A DNA stretch of 64,000 nucleotides from the NCBI GenBank assembly GCA_949317995.1, contig OX439038.1, positions 2,126,001 to 2,190,000 of the forward strand, written 5' to 3'. This document shows positions 30,651-43,000 of the stretch, piece by piece (within the stretch, counting starts at the first letter, position 1; each line of letters starts with the position of its first letter). Both the position numbers and the translations under genes were made by a program. Below the pieces are notes generated by a model, which made no database searches, was not told the origin of the DNA, and saw only the letters and a program-made list of their open reading frames with translations. This DNA comes from Acholoe squamosa (lineage: Eukaryota > Annelida > Polychaeta > Phyllodocida > Polynoidae).

Positions 30651-30752
30651 AATGACAATGACAATGATTGACAATGAATTTATTTCTCAAAACCTCATAG
30701 AGGTACACGAGATGTAAACATATATAAAAGATATTAAACAAAATCTGATGCT

Positions 30753-31278
30753 ACCATAATCTCCCGCATAGAAGGCGCAGCTCGCGTAGAAGGCGCACCC
30801 CCAACTCAGAGAAGGCCTTTTCACGTAGAAGGCGCACCTACCTCTTCTGGATCGACTTCTGAAAAAACCAGCGTATAAGGCGCCCCCCCATCTCACAGGG
30901 GGGCTGTTTTGCACAGAAAGCGCCTCACCCACCTCTATGAGTGCAAGCTGTCATCGGCACATGGTCGGCGTATTGTCCGCCAAGCGCCTGTACACCGACC
31001 AGGCTGCCGCGTTCAAGCTGTCATCGGCACACGGTCGGCGTATTGCCCGCCGAGCAAATCTACACCGACCGGGCTGCTGCAAAGCTGGCTCTATGAGTTC
31101 AACCTGTCATCGGCACACTGTCGGCGTATTGCCCACCGAGCACCTGTACACCGACCGCGCTGCCGCGGTGAGGGCTTTATGAGTTGATGCTGTCATCGGC
31201 GCATGGTGGGCCTTATTCCCGGCAAGACGTCGACACCTCCCAGTCTGCCGTGGTGCCTTCTACGTGGGAGATTACGGT
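30753..31278. mobile_element. CCRTAATCTCCCGCG-family TIR element (526 bp)
   Basis: Ends are ACCATAATCTCCCGCATAGA and the inverse of ACCGTAATCTCCCACGTAGA, bounded by TA. Inside are GCGTAGAAGGCGCACC iterations near both ends and four copies of a 76-87 bp repeat (AGCTGTCATCGGCACA, CGGCGTATTGCC, CTGTACACCGACC). No transposase. Confidence 0.8.
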
Positions 31279-32840
31279 ATTACATGTACTAACACTTAAA
31301 AAGGTACATTTACAGGAGATTCAGTTGGATAGCAGTGATGGCTATAGAAGATGAAATATATAAATAGTTAAACATAATGTTAATTTGCTGATCTATCAGA
31401 GTGGTTTCAGCAGCACCATTTATCATGTTAATACTGAAGTCACTTGTTCTACTATACTAACATAATATTTGATACACAAATAAGTATAGGACTTCTTTCT
31501 TTTTATACCTATGACTTAGATCCTTAGTTAGGGATACACCTGTTTACTAGCTTCATTAGCCAGACTAGTATGGAGAGTCACCATTGACAAGGATAATACA
31601 TGTGAGATTCTGCAATCAATGCTTGGGGATTTTGATTAGATGCGATCAGTTTCAGGAGCACCAGTTAGAGAGGTAGATGTTGGTATTTGCTTTGTAATGC
31701 TGACATTATATTCATGAGGTAAGTTTTGACCATTATGCACTGGACAAACTGTGACAGTTTTTGTATTTTTTCTGGTCTGCACTATTGAACAATTCAGCAC
31801 CCAGTCTCATTGTGAGGGGTGTTAGGAATTTACAACGTTCTTTATCAAAAGTCGGACATCTAAACAGGTAGTGCATTTCATCACCTATTTCTCCCCTAGT
31901 ACAAAGTGGGCAGAGCCTGTCTTTGTGACGGTTTAAGCTAAAGTAGGCCTAAACTTTCACTGGCCTGGTGAAACCCTTCAAGTTACTCCAAAATACGTAG
32001 GTAAACAGTTCTCAGGTACAGGTGTTCCCCTATTCCTACAGGTAGTTGTCTTTGATGTGTGTGTGCTCCTACACCCTTCCACCACCATCTCCTACAAACA
32101 CTGAGCTGCACCAGTCAGTCACACTGTGTTTTAGTTCCACTACCCACCAGTGGTGCTGCACCAACCACATCTATCAATACTGAGCGCAATTCTCAAATTG
32201 GGCAGCGCATTTTGCAAATTGTGCAAGAACGGGGCTGCGCAAAGCTCCAATTTTGTGCAAAGCACCAATATCGGCATTTCGGCAAGCATGTCAGACATGA
32301 GTTGTTTTACATGTTTACAGTTATAGAGAATTACATGCTCACACAATAGATTACAAACATAAAATACTTATAAATCTTCCAAAAAAACCAAAGTGATAGA
32401 TTTGATTAAATCTTTATAAAGTTTATTGGAAACTCGCACCATTTGTGCCTGGCGCAAAGCAAAATTGGCTATCAGCACAGATGAGCACACATATGGTATT
32501 TTAGTTCTACTCCCCACCAATGGTGGCGCCACATCTACAAGCACTGCTAACCGGCTCTCAGTCACTCATGTCACATGCAAATCATCAATTTGCACCTTTT
32601 TGCAAAAAGTGCAGCACAATTTGGGGAATGTGCAATAATTGGGCCACTCAAAGCTCAAAGCTTTCAAACAGGGAAAGATGCAAAAGCCTATGACACATGA
32701 ACAGATATCTTCCAAAAGTAGTTGAGAAATAGATTTAAGAAAATTGGCCGAGCTCCACTAGTGGTGCGGCTGCGACAGCATTACACGTAACACAGATTTT
32801 CTTATATTCTGTTTGTTATTGTTTACATTTAGGCATGGTG
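31279..32840. other. Non-coding stretch, no gene seen
   Basis: A/T-rich DNA with relatives of the 29290-29700 repeat at about 31950-32200 and 32490-32570, and GCGCAAAGC/TTGTGCAA-like motifs around 32190-32280 and 32440-32650. No exon is recognisable. Confidence 0.45.
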
Positions 32841-32946
32841 GGTCACAGCAGGAGTCCAGTGTACTATCAGATACTCTGGTACCCTGAGGGGTTCTATATA
32901 AACACTCAGGGAACTACTCTAGCAGGAAACCCAGTCATCTTGGGCC

Positions 32947-32981
32947 GCTAAAGTGTTGTAAAACACAAATCAATCAATCAA
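32947..32981 (+). mobile_element. 35 bp retroposed fragment with 16 bp target duplication
   Basis: The insert ends (ATCA)n-like (ACAAATCAATCAATCAA). It is flanked by perfect copies of CCAGTCATCTTGGGCC at 32931-32946 and 32982-32997. It looks like a severely 5'-truncated LINE or SINE 3' end. Confidence 0.7.
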
Positions 32982-33078
32982 CCAGTCATCTTGGGCCACA
33001 GCAGGAGTCCTGTAAACTACTCTGGTACCCTGAGGGTTTTTACATAAATACCCAGGGTACCACCTGGACAGGAAACCT

Positions 33079-33289
33079 ACCGTAACACCCCGGCTATAAG
33101 TGGACCCCACTTATAAGTCGACCTCCCTCTTTGAGAATCAAAATCGACCTATAGAAAAAATGCTAGAAAAAAATTAACACTATAATCTATTATATAAAAA
33201 ACCCTCCTATAAGTCGACCCCCTCCTTGGGGAAAAAATCGACTAAATAAATAAAAATAAAAAATCGACTTATAGCTGGGGTTTTACGGT
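33079..33289. mobile_element. TIR element related to the CCRTAA family (211 bp)
   Basis: Ends ACCGTAACACCCCGGCTATA and inverse AAAACCCCAGCTATAAGTCG, bounded by TA. Internal ATAAGTCGACC iterations sit where the main family has ATAAGGCGCACC. Confidence 0.7.
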
Positions 33290-33402
33290 AGGGGCATGGT
33301 GGGTTACCCCAGGAGACCAGTGTACTACCAGGTACTAATTTAAACACTCAGGGAGCCACTCTGACATAAAAAAAAAGCACTCTGGTATATTAATAAAGAC
33401 AA

Positions 33403-33533
33403 TGTGAGTTTGTACCCTGATCCAAGGCCCAAGGTAGGAGGCTTTGCCTGATCCCATTCGACGATCTTTGGAATGGGATCGTCGAATGGGATCAGGCAAA
33501 GCCCAAGGACCGAGGGCAGGGCACAAACTCACA
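33403..33533. repeat. 131 bp near-palindrome
   Basis: Outer arms TGTGAGTTTGT / ACAAACTCACA. An inner perfect 27 bp arm (33440-33466) pairs with 33477-33503 around a 10-base loop. Possibly a tiny hairpin-type element; no coding sense. Confidence 0.85.
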
Positions 33534-36500
33534 TCTGAGGGCTTTGTTTATGTTCTGATATCAATTTTCCTTGAAATATTCATACAAACAGACAGAAACA
33601 CCACAAACTGTGAGTGTCCCCTGACCCAGCACGAATTGGACCCAACTGCACTGTTAAATACCCAAAAGCATTGTGTTCAGAGGGAATAGTAACACCTTTC
33701 AAGATGATTTTACATTTTTCTGATCAAAAAGGCAAGCTGGGAGAGTGGGAAGTTGATGTTCAGAAAATGAAACATTGTGAATATTTTGTTTTATGTTTAT
33801 TGCTCACACAGATAATGACAATAGATACAGCGCATAATGATAATATGTCGACGTGTCTCTTTTTATCACCTTTCAACTGGGACGGACTGGCAAGAACTAT
33901 ATGATATATATACAGGACATCAGTGTGTAATTTGATGATTAGTTTTGTGGTAACTGGTTAATATCAGAAGGTGGTGGGGAAGTACTTTGTCATAAACAGG
34001 AATGTAGATCTTTGATAAATTACTGATAATATAATGGTAGAAGAGAAATCACAAAGTTCATGTGATATATGACAATTCATCAGACCAATGCCACACCATG
34101 GCCATCCTCCTATCCATGATAAAAATCTAAATCAAAATATAATGGAAAATGTGATATTGACATTGATATGGGAAAAAAGATTTTCAGTACCAAACATGGA
34201 TTCTAACATCTACTTGTGACTATGCAAAATATAAAAAAATGTGTTTAAGGAAAGCAAAATGAATTCAATTGGTAATTTTATACATTATAAATGTATCATT
34301 CACAATGAATGTCTATATCAATATCTAAGTTATCTTAAATTGCAGAAAACCTGATTTACTGGCTGATATAAAATTCTGAAATAATATACAATAAATTCAT
34401 GATTTATATATTGTACATGGATCACTTCTAGCTGTTTAAGGACATCAGTTTATACGGGTACAAGACATCTAACATAGACTGTACTACACACGGATCAACC
34501 ACGACATGTTGACTGTTTGTAAGACGTTCTAAGACTTCAGGTCCAGTTATTGGCACAGTGAAATACTGCTACAGGAGTGTCCGATACTACGCTAACATGG
34601 AGACAACGCTCATGGTGTGAAGAATACTCAGACGGAGGTAGATGTAGACAGAGTGTTTTCATCCAGGCATTTTCAGTCAAAGTACGGAATGTGATAACAA
34701 TATTCATTTTAAAGAGCACGTTTTTGATTCTCATAACACATAAGTACACACCCTAAACCCTAACATTATTTGTTTTTACCCTAACAATCTTTGCAGGGCT
34801 ATGAATTTAGGCCACCAAAAAGGGGTTTGTGCACTTAAAACATGTGAGCTCTTTAGAGTGAATAAGGTATACTCTTTTTCTTTGAAATGTAACAGAAAGA
34901 ATAACTCAGATAATGAAGTAAAAGTCACTTCTTATCACAACTGTACTAAAAAGATTACCTCAAGGACAATATCTATATCACCTGTGCTTTTGGTATTGAT
35001 TGACCACCTATTTGAAACATAAACTACACCAATAATTTATCATAAATTGTTGTGTAAAATTCAATGTTGCCTACTTCATGTGCTTTCTTGGGGAGAATAC
35101 AACATGAAAGGTAAATAGTTGAACCATGATTTAATGTCACTAGAGAGAGATAACCTTTGTGCATTATTTATATTATCTTTAAGACAACCACTGACTATGA
35201 TACCAAGTCCACCACCTTCTACCCCCCCCCCCCCAAAAAAAAAAAAAAAAAAAAAGGTCCACTAGCATGTCAACAGACAGCAAGAGTACATGCTACTGTT
35301 AGCTCAGCAATCATTTATATAATTTACTGGTCCTAATACACTTGTACATACTACTGATAGGTTACCAACCATATACATGGCTTTTAGATCCTCACACAGC
35401 CATTAGTGGTGTCCATACACTAGCAGCACACTATATTAATATAATATGTACTATGATAGTACTGTATACATTTACTCAGATGAGGTGCAGAAAACTGTAC
35501 AAAAGGCTGTCAGCTAAACATTCACAACCCTGGGTGAAAGGGTTAATTTGTGCCGTAAACTCCACATCTCTACAACTCTATAAATGCCGTACCAGTACGA
35601 CAGTCGTAGCTTTGGAAGCAGCTATAAACTGCACCTGGGTCTAAATGTTAGTACAGTACTCTTCTTTAAGGTTAAATAACTGCAGAGGGAACACTATATT
35701 CTAAGCCACAGGTGGCATTTGGTTCATGTTTGAGTCATAAATGGCTTATATGCGGGAGTTAATGGTACTATGTACAAGGTGGGAACGTATTCCTGAAATA
35801 TCACTGTGTATTTGGACGATTTCCTGACCTGACGGATAGATTTATCATAAATTGGACGGATAACATTTGCATGACGAGTAACTCAGCAGTAGGATAAGAC
35901 CAAGACTTCGCCTTCGTGGACAGTCTGTGTTTTTATGGACCTAACACGGAATGCCACACTATATGAAGACGATCCCTCATCCCCTCAGATGAAATAAAAT
36001 AACATAATAGCAAGCTTCTGGTGCAGCCTTGGACCATCACAGTGTCTCTGTATATGGTGCTACTCCCTGAATCCCTGCTGCAGCATCTGTACAGCCTTAT
36101 AAACAATTATCAATTTTGTCAATGTTTTCCTATTAAATACAATAGCATAACAGCAAGCCCCTGGTATAGAACTAACATCAGCCTTAGACCATTGCGGTGT
36201 TCCTGGCGCTATTCCCTGAATTCCTTCTCTAGCATGTGCAGAAAACTGTCATCTTGTGTACAGCCTAATTAACAGCATCATACTAGCCTTGTGCCTTCAT
36301 CATAAATAGCAGCTTAGCTTGGTTCTCCTCAGCAAAATTAAACACATATTTCAGCATATATACATCCATGCAAGGGTTACCACATCATAGTGATAAGCAG
36401 GCACTAGGAAATATTGCTTTTATCAACAAAGCAACCCAGAAATAACTGCATCACAATTGACCACAATGTTTCTTTGATGAAGATATAAGGTTTCAGCAAC

Positions 36501-36613
36501 AGGTATTCCTTTCACCTGCTGAAAGTATTCCCTTCATCTGATGTTGGTTTTCTGGACAGTAGTATAAACTAATTGTCTTATACAAGATAGACACTTATAC
36601 TATAATGTTGTAT
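33534..36613. other. Intergenic stretch, no supported gene
   Basis: A/T-rich single-copy-looking DNA. A C-tract joined to an A-tract lies at about 35223-35255. Reading frames up to about 100 codons (33614-33904, 35342-35644) show no recognisable domain or splice context. Confidence 0.45.
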
Positions 36614-36663
36614 ACCGTAATCTCCCGCGTATAAGGTGCGTCTTATACACGGGAGATTATGGT
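36614..36663. mobile_element. 50 bp hairpin made of CCRTAATCTCCC-family ends
   Basis: ACCGTAATCTCCCGCGTATA followed almost directly by its inverse, bounded by TA. It is a minimal member of the family with only the inverted ends. Confidence 0.75.
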
Positions 36664-37293
36664 ATGTACTTTCAGCTTAAACTGCTTTTACTTTTGGTTA
36701 GTCTACATAAAACACAAAGTGCTGAGTCATCATTCTGTACACTACTGACACTACACCACATGTGGACAGATCTATTCAGTGCTTCCAAATTCAGCAGCTC
36801 CACTACCAGCCCTAACACCTTTAATCTACTGGTGCCATGAATGCCCCTATGACACATCATAACTCATTCTGCTCTATGATATTATACCAGACATCATGTA
36901 CATCGTAAATCTTTCATACATCAAGAAACCTATGTTGATATTTCCAAACTTTCAACCTGTAAGACATCTGCCCCAAAAGACATACATCACAGAGCAGCCT
37001 TTTCTTGCTGTAAATCTGATCTGACAAAGTCTTTTGGCCCTCACCAACAGTCATTCAACTATGATGCACAGGACCTGGCATAGGTTTTCATCTCAAATAC
37101 AAAATTGAGTTTGGTTGGATGCATTGCATAAAAACGCAAAACCTATGGGGTCGAACATCTGTCTCACTTCACTGCTTCAACAAATACAGCTTTCAGCAAG
37201 AGCAAGTTCTACATCCTTGAACCAAATTCCCTCATTACGAAACCCGGGAAAGCCTATGTCCAATGCCCATGCATCTTGTTATTTGAGTCCCTT

Positions 37294-37537
37294 TCATGAC
37301 TCAAGGACCTCTTCTATTTCCTCCTCTCCTTCGTCATTGGGTGCAAGCTTGGCTTGCTCCTCCAAGAACAGCAGTTGGTCCACCATGAAGCAGTCATTAG
37401 GGTTCTGCACAATCTGTCTCAGGTCCCTCATAATGATGCTCTCATCGACCGGGCCCCCGTCCTCTCCAAACCTCGCCTTTTTCAGGTAGTCATATGCCTC
37501 GTCAAACTCCTCTGCACCAAGCTTCTTCTTACACTCA
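37294..37537 (-). CDS. NEK11-like exon 15 (last coding), C-terminus and stop
   Basis: Acceptor CCCCCTAG|T. Encodes [18 protein letters not shown] through [10 protein letters not shown] and TGA (37294-37296). Its frame joins only to the exon at 38055-38139. Confidence 0.85.
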
Positions 37538-39831
37538 CTAGGGGGCAGTTAAGGTGCCATCTGGTGTCATCAAAATGTACTAAATACTCTACTCTTATTC
37601 GTATCAAGCCTTAGGCACAGCAACAGATATCAAAGAGGTGTATTACTGAAATATTGATTAATAAGTACCATAATCTCCCGCGTATAAGGCGCAGCCCGCG
37701 TATAAGGCGCACCTAGAGTTTTGGAAAATTCTCAAAAAAATGAAACATTCATAACTTTGGTTCTACTGAATGAATTTTCAAAAATTAAAAAACCTATGGG
37801 TAGCTTGGGCCACCTTAGGCCCTCCTGGGCCCCATTTTGTCCTATTATGACCAAGGGGGCATGTAAGATATCAAAAGAAAGGTCTTGGTGTCCCCCTTGT
37901 GGATCCAATGAGAACTAAAACCCCCCGTATAAGACGCGCCTTATACGCGGGAGATTACGGTACATAAGTGATGATACGACTACATTAACGTCTAATAAAA
38001 CTTACTGTCTTTTTTAGTCGAAGAAACGCTTAGAATAACCATGTAAAAGGATACGCTCGGAGGTTGATAATCTTGATATGCCGTGCATGAGGCCCAAACG
38101 CACCCACAACTGTGTCATCATTGACTGTTTGTGCCTTTACTGTAGGGCAAAAAGGTATGTACATATATTTCAAGGTCTGTACACTATAATGAAGAATCAT
38201 AATTGTATTGTCAAATAATTGGCAGATCAAAACACTAAATACAAGAAAAGTTAAAAACGTGTCAGAAGCTTACTCTTTGAGACATTAAAGTTGTAAATTC
38301 TATTCATAAACCTATTAGAGACATCTTGCAAATTTTTACAACTCGCAAACCTGGGAAAATGCCTAAAACAATGGTTCTGCGAAGAGTTCCCCATTGGCTA
38401 TAACATTGTGTAACACCATCTGGGCTACAAGAGTCCTCCGAAGGAATTAGGGAGGGTCCCCACAATAATACTATGAGCACAGTATTCATTCTTTTTCTGA
38501 TATCAATAACCACCAGAATGGTTTAAAATTTCCCACACACATTTATAGGTATATTACCAGCATAAAACAATGGAAATCAATGGAAAATAGAAAGGGTTGA
38601 CTTACTTGTGTCAGACCTGTCGAGTGCATTCTGCATACAGTTAATGAGGTCACCGACCTCGTTGTCCTCTTCTTTATGAACTACAGTGGCCAGCAGCGTT
38701 CCTTCTGCCTCGTCTGAGTCTTCATCTGACATATCACTGCCCCCTTCTGGCACTTCTTCAAACTCATCCTCAAACTGTGAGTAATAGGTCTCCGCTAGAT
38801 CTGGCTTGTCAGGGATACCTAAAACAATGAGAAATGATGTGGTCTTACAACAAAGTATCTTGCAAAGGACTTGGAAAGTGATATGCTTGGTATGCTATTA
38901 CTTATTTAAAACTCATCACTAATTATGAATATGTCGCTTTTTAAGGAGCTTATACAAAAGAGCACAGGATACCCTTAATTAAGCAAAAATCACCATTGTT
39001 ATGCATGTATATCTTTGTAAATCATTAGTTCTCTCACACAGAGTAGACAAGAATGGACAGCAAACTTCCCAAAGATGTCACATCATTAAGACAGAGCAGA
39101 GACACTCAAACAGGAGGATAAACCCTCTCTCAGTTCACTGTATCTACACTTTGGTGTTTGGATCAGAAGAAGCCAAATATGGAGAGATATCAAAGAGAAG
39201 TGACATTTCACTTTGAACAGATTAGGGCCTGTGGAGTTGTACCTTATCTAATATAAGTGGATTAATAGTATGAGTGTACTATGTGTGTGCATGGCTTATT
39301 TAGGCAGTGATCAGGCAGCTACCAATCCAATCCACCTTCCCTATCCAAGTGTAGTATAACTAATGAATCAGTATCTAATCTATCCTTCTATTTCTGTCTG
39401 CTATCAAACAAACAAGAGAAACCGGTCCACGGTATGTCTATTTCTACTCCTTGCCACATCTTAAGACAACATTTACCATCTTTAAAATCTAGCGATGAAT
39501 ATGTGACATCATAGACCATGGTGTCCCTCATGGGTGTGATAGGTCGGTCGTCCCCAGACACAGTGATGTACTGAGGCGCCTGTAGGTGGTGCATCTGTGC
39601 AGGGTCTGTGTTAGAGTGACTATAACGCTGGAAGTCTCCCGGCACCGTATGTAACACGTCAGCTTCATCCTCTTCTTCCTCCTCCTCTTCTCTCTCTTGC
39701 CGCCGCCGGTGGCGGACTGCAGAGAGACCAGAATAGGCCCGGTTAGCTACTAGTTTATCTAGTGAGGTGTTATGGTATAATTTATATCTATGGTTAATGG
39801 ATAAGGGGCACCCATTATCATGACATTTGAC

Positions 39832-39869
<38 letters not shown>

Positions 39870-39882
39870 GTATATATATATG

Positions 39883-39916
<34 letters not shown>

Positions 39917-39992
39917 TATGTATATATATATAAGTATATATATATGTGTGTATATATATATGTATATATATGTGTGTATATAATATATATAT

Positions 39993-40028
<36 letters not shown>

Positions 40029-43000
40029 GCACTGAACTCTAGTGGATGAAAATTACTGCTACATTATTGTTTCTTTTAATTTTGCAAAATTATATGTCCT
40101 TTGCACTTTATTCAAATTTGCATCTTCATCTCAAAAGCATTTTAATCTTATTTCATCTGCAGCTTATGAACAAGGTTTCAACCATAGTTGTCATGGAAAC
40201 AAAGCCACTTTTCAACAACTATTATGAAACACAAAGATGTTGTTCTTTGGTTTGTGTACAAATTTGTTGTGTTCTGTGAATGGGTATTTTAACCACACAA
40301 TGGTGACTTATGGTGACTACACTAGGAACAATCTTTTCGGTATCGATGGGGTAACATGTTGTCCCTGTTTCAGGTCTTCTTATCTAACATGCATCTATTT
40401 ACATTTAATATCAGTGAGTGAGGAAAATGATTAGATTACAGATTACTTATTCAAAATGTGGTGCAAGGCTCTAATATTCTTTGAGTAATCTGGAGCATCT
40501 ATCTTTTTCTATGCAGGTGTTAACTCTAGGGATGATTTTTGAGTTGCATGATTCATTTCTGGATGTTTTGTTGCTTATATTGTACATAACAACTAAGAAC
40601 ATAAGGGTGGTGAAGGTGATCTGATCTATGTGTAATGGGGCAAGATATTCATGTGGTGTGGGATTTATTGCCTAATTCTATTCTCATCACAATGAATCAT
40701 TTAGTGAAGACTCCCTGACATTGTATCACTAACAGTGAGTAGAATCCTTAATTTCATTACGGTTACTTACGGTCTCGTCCTGTTTATATAGTGGCAAGTG
40801 TAAGTCTTTTAGTACTGCTCAAGTATTTCATACATCATATTTCATGACAAAGCATTCAAAAATACAAAAATATACATATCCTTTATAATATAAGGTTTAC
40901 AAATAAGAAAAAATAATTCTCAAAAGAGTAAAAGAAAAGGGGTCTAGTCAAGTATATTTTTGTCTGCCTACAACAGGCATTACTTTATGGCAAATATATT
41001 TGCCCTGGGGATGTAGAAACCATCAATCCTATTCCACATTATGTACATTGTCCAGCAGTTGGTTAATAACAAAGTTAGTAGGTGTTAGTACTTACACACT
41101 ACATATACAGATATAACATGTACTACTTACTGGGGGCAGTGAAGGGCCGACTGCCAAGTTCCTCAGGTTCTCTGTCAGGGTCGTCAAGCTGTAACCCAAA
41201 TAGGAAATAACTGACATAGTTTGAATCACTGCCTAATCTTACTAAACCAACTAATGTTCATGTCCAGTAAATAATTTGGCCACTTACTCTACCAAATTGA
41301 TATCAGCATGGATTTTATACCAATGGCTCACTTCCTCCTATGGCAAGCCGTTTAGGAAAACTTTCAACCTTTCAACCAAAAATCCTACCTTTCGACCTGA
41401 AATTATGCCTTTCAATCGAAAGGCATAGTTTACCTCCTGAAAAGCCGGGTTTCTCGAGTAACCTGGCCTTTCGGACAAAAGGCCTGGTGTTCTCCGACGA
41501 AAGGCAGGGTTTCATTTTCGAAAGGTAGGGTTATGAGAAAGGAAAGGCAGGGTTATCTGGTAACCCTGCCTTATGATTGGCTTAGTTATGGTCTGAAAGG
41601 CAGGGAAAAGACCGAAAGGCAGGGTTTTATTAGAAAAAAAAGGGCTTTTCAGTTGATTGGCATAGTTTTAGGGCGAAAGGCAGGGTTTCAAAACAAAAGG
41701 CATGGTTTGCTGGGCAAAAGGCATGGTTACATGGGTAAAAGGCATGGTTACGGAAACGAAAGGTAGGGTTTCTCATCAAAAAAGCAGGTTGGGTTTCTGG
41801 TCGAAAAAAAAACTGTTTTTTTGCACTTTTCCTAAATGGCTTGCCATATCCTTTAAAAGGTAACTCTCTTAGCTGGATCACTTCACATTAGCCTATTCAA
41901 TATTTACTTCTTCAAAATCAATAAATATAATGCCTTACCGCTGATTCATATGGGTTGTTGACTTGTCGAATACGCTCATATTTCTTTGTATTCAGGATGA
42001 GTTGTTTTTGTGTGGCAGCACTGAATATTGAAAGAAAAAAAAATTTAGCGTGTGATATACATCACATATGGCCCAGGATTTGGCACATATGAGTTGAAGT
42101 ACAATGCATAGAAAGAAAACATCAAAAATTCTGACAGGGCTAGTTGGAGCGTCCATGACCTACCGTAGGTGACTGGTACTATAGTGACAGTCTGTCAGTT
42201 GTCAATGGTTAAGCCTATGGAGAATAAACCCTTTATCGCTCGCATGTTTCATTGGCGAATAACTCCTCTCCTGGCGAGGTAAGCATTGCACAATATCAGC
42301 AGGTGTTAAATAAAGATCCAGATTAACCATATAAAGGCATGAGACAATGTAATTCTCCTCCATTTTGTTATTATCCAGCAGTTTCGATAGCACCGTAAGG
42401 CGATCGTCTCGCTGTCCGCCATTTTGGATTTTGATGTTCCGGGCGCGACCCCTCCTTGCTGGAAGTCGCATTTTCAACGGAGAAATGATAGATAATATTG
42501 ATTTAACTTGAAATTAATGGCTTTTTGAATATAATCCATGCATGTTTGGCAATATTAATCGAATTGAATCGAATACACCCCCTCAATTTACTGTTATAAA
42601 ATAAAATCTGACGACCGGTCACTCTGCGCGCATGTGCGAACTCGCACAAGGATGTCCTGGCTGGAGGGAGAGTGTAAAGACTAGTACATAAGGTACATAT
42701 ATATTATGTCAGAGGGCGCACGCAGTAGCTAAGAGATTGAAATCATAACAGCCTGCGTCTTCTGACTATACCATTACGTACATAGAGTCTCACACTCGCC
42801 CCGCCGGAAATGCAATAGGCATAACAAACTTATGGCGGTCTGATTTACAGGGTCGGTATATAAACGGTCTTATACCAACTTTTCCTCAAGCTATCGCGTT
42901 ACATGGACGGTCTTCCAGCCTTACCTGCGCCGCCAAAGACCCAGCAGGAGCTGGGCCAACAATGTTCTTATTTTCAATTGTGTTTTTCAAGTCTACACAT

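Larger units (their letters stand above)
32840..33375. repeat. Three degenerate copies of a ~150 bp tandem unit
   Basis: GGGTCACAGCAGGAGTCCAG, CTCTGGTACCCTGAGGG and AACACTCAGGGA-like landmarks recur at about 32840, 32998 and 33300. A retroposed fragment (32947) and a TIR element (33079) split the series. Confidence 0.65.

Noticed and set aside
35342-35644. 100-codon plus-strand frame as a small membrane protein
   Set aside because: Composition is ordinary A/T-rich non-coding DNA, with no domain, Kozak context or splice partner.
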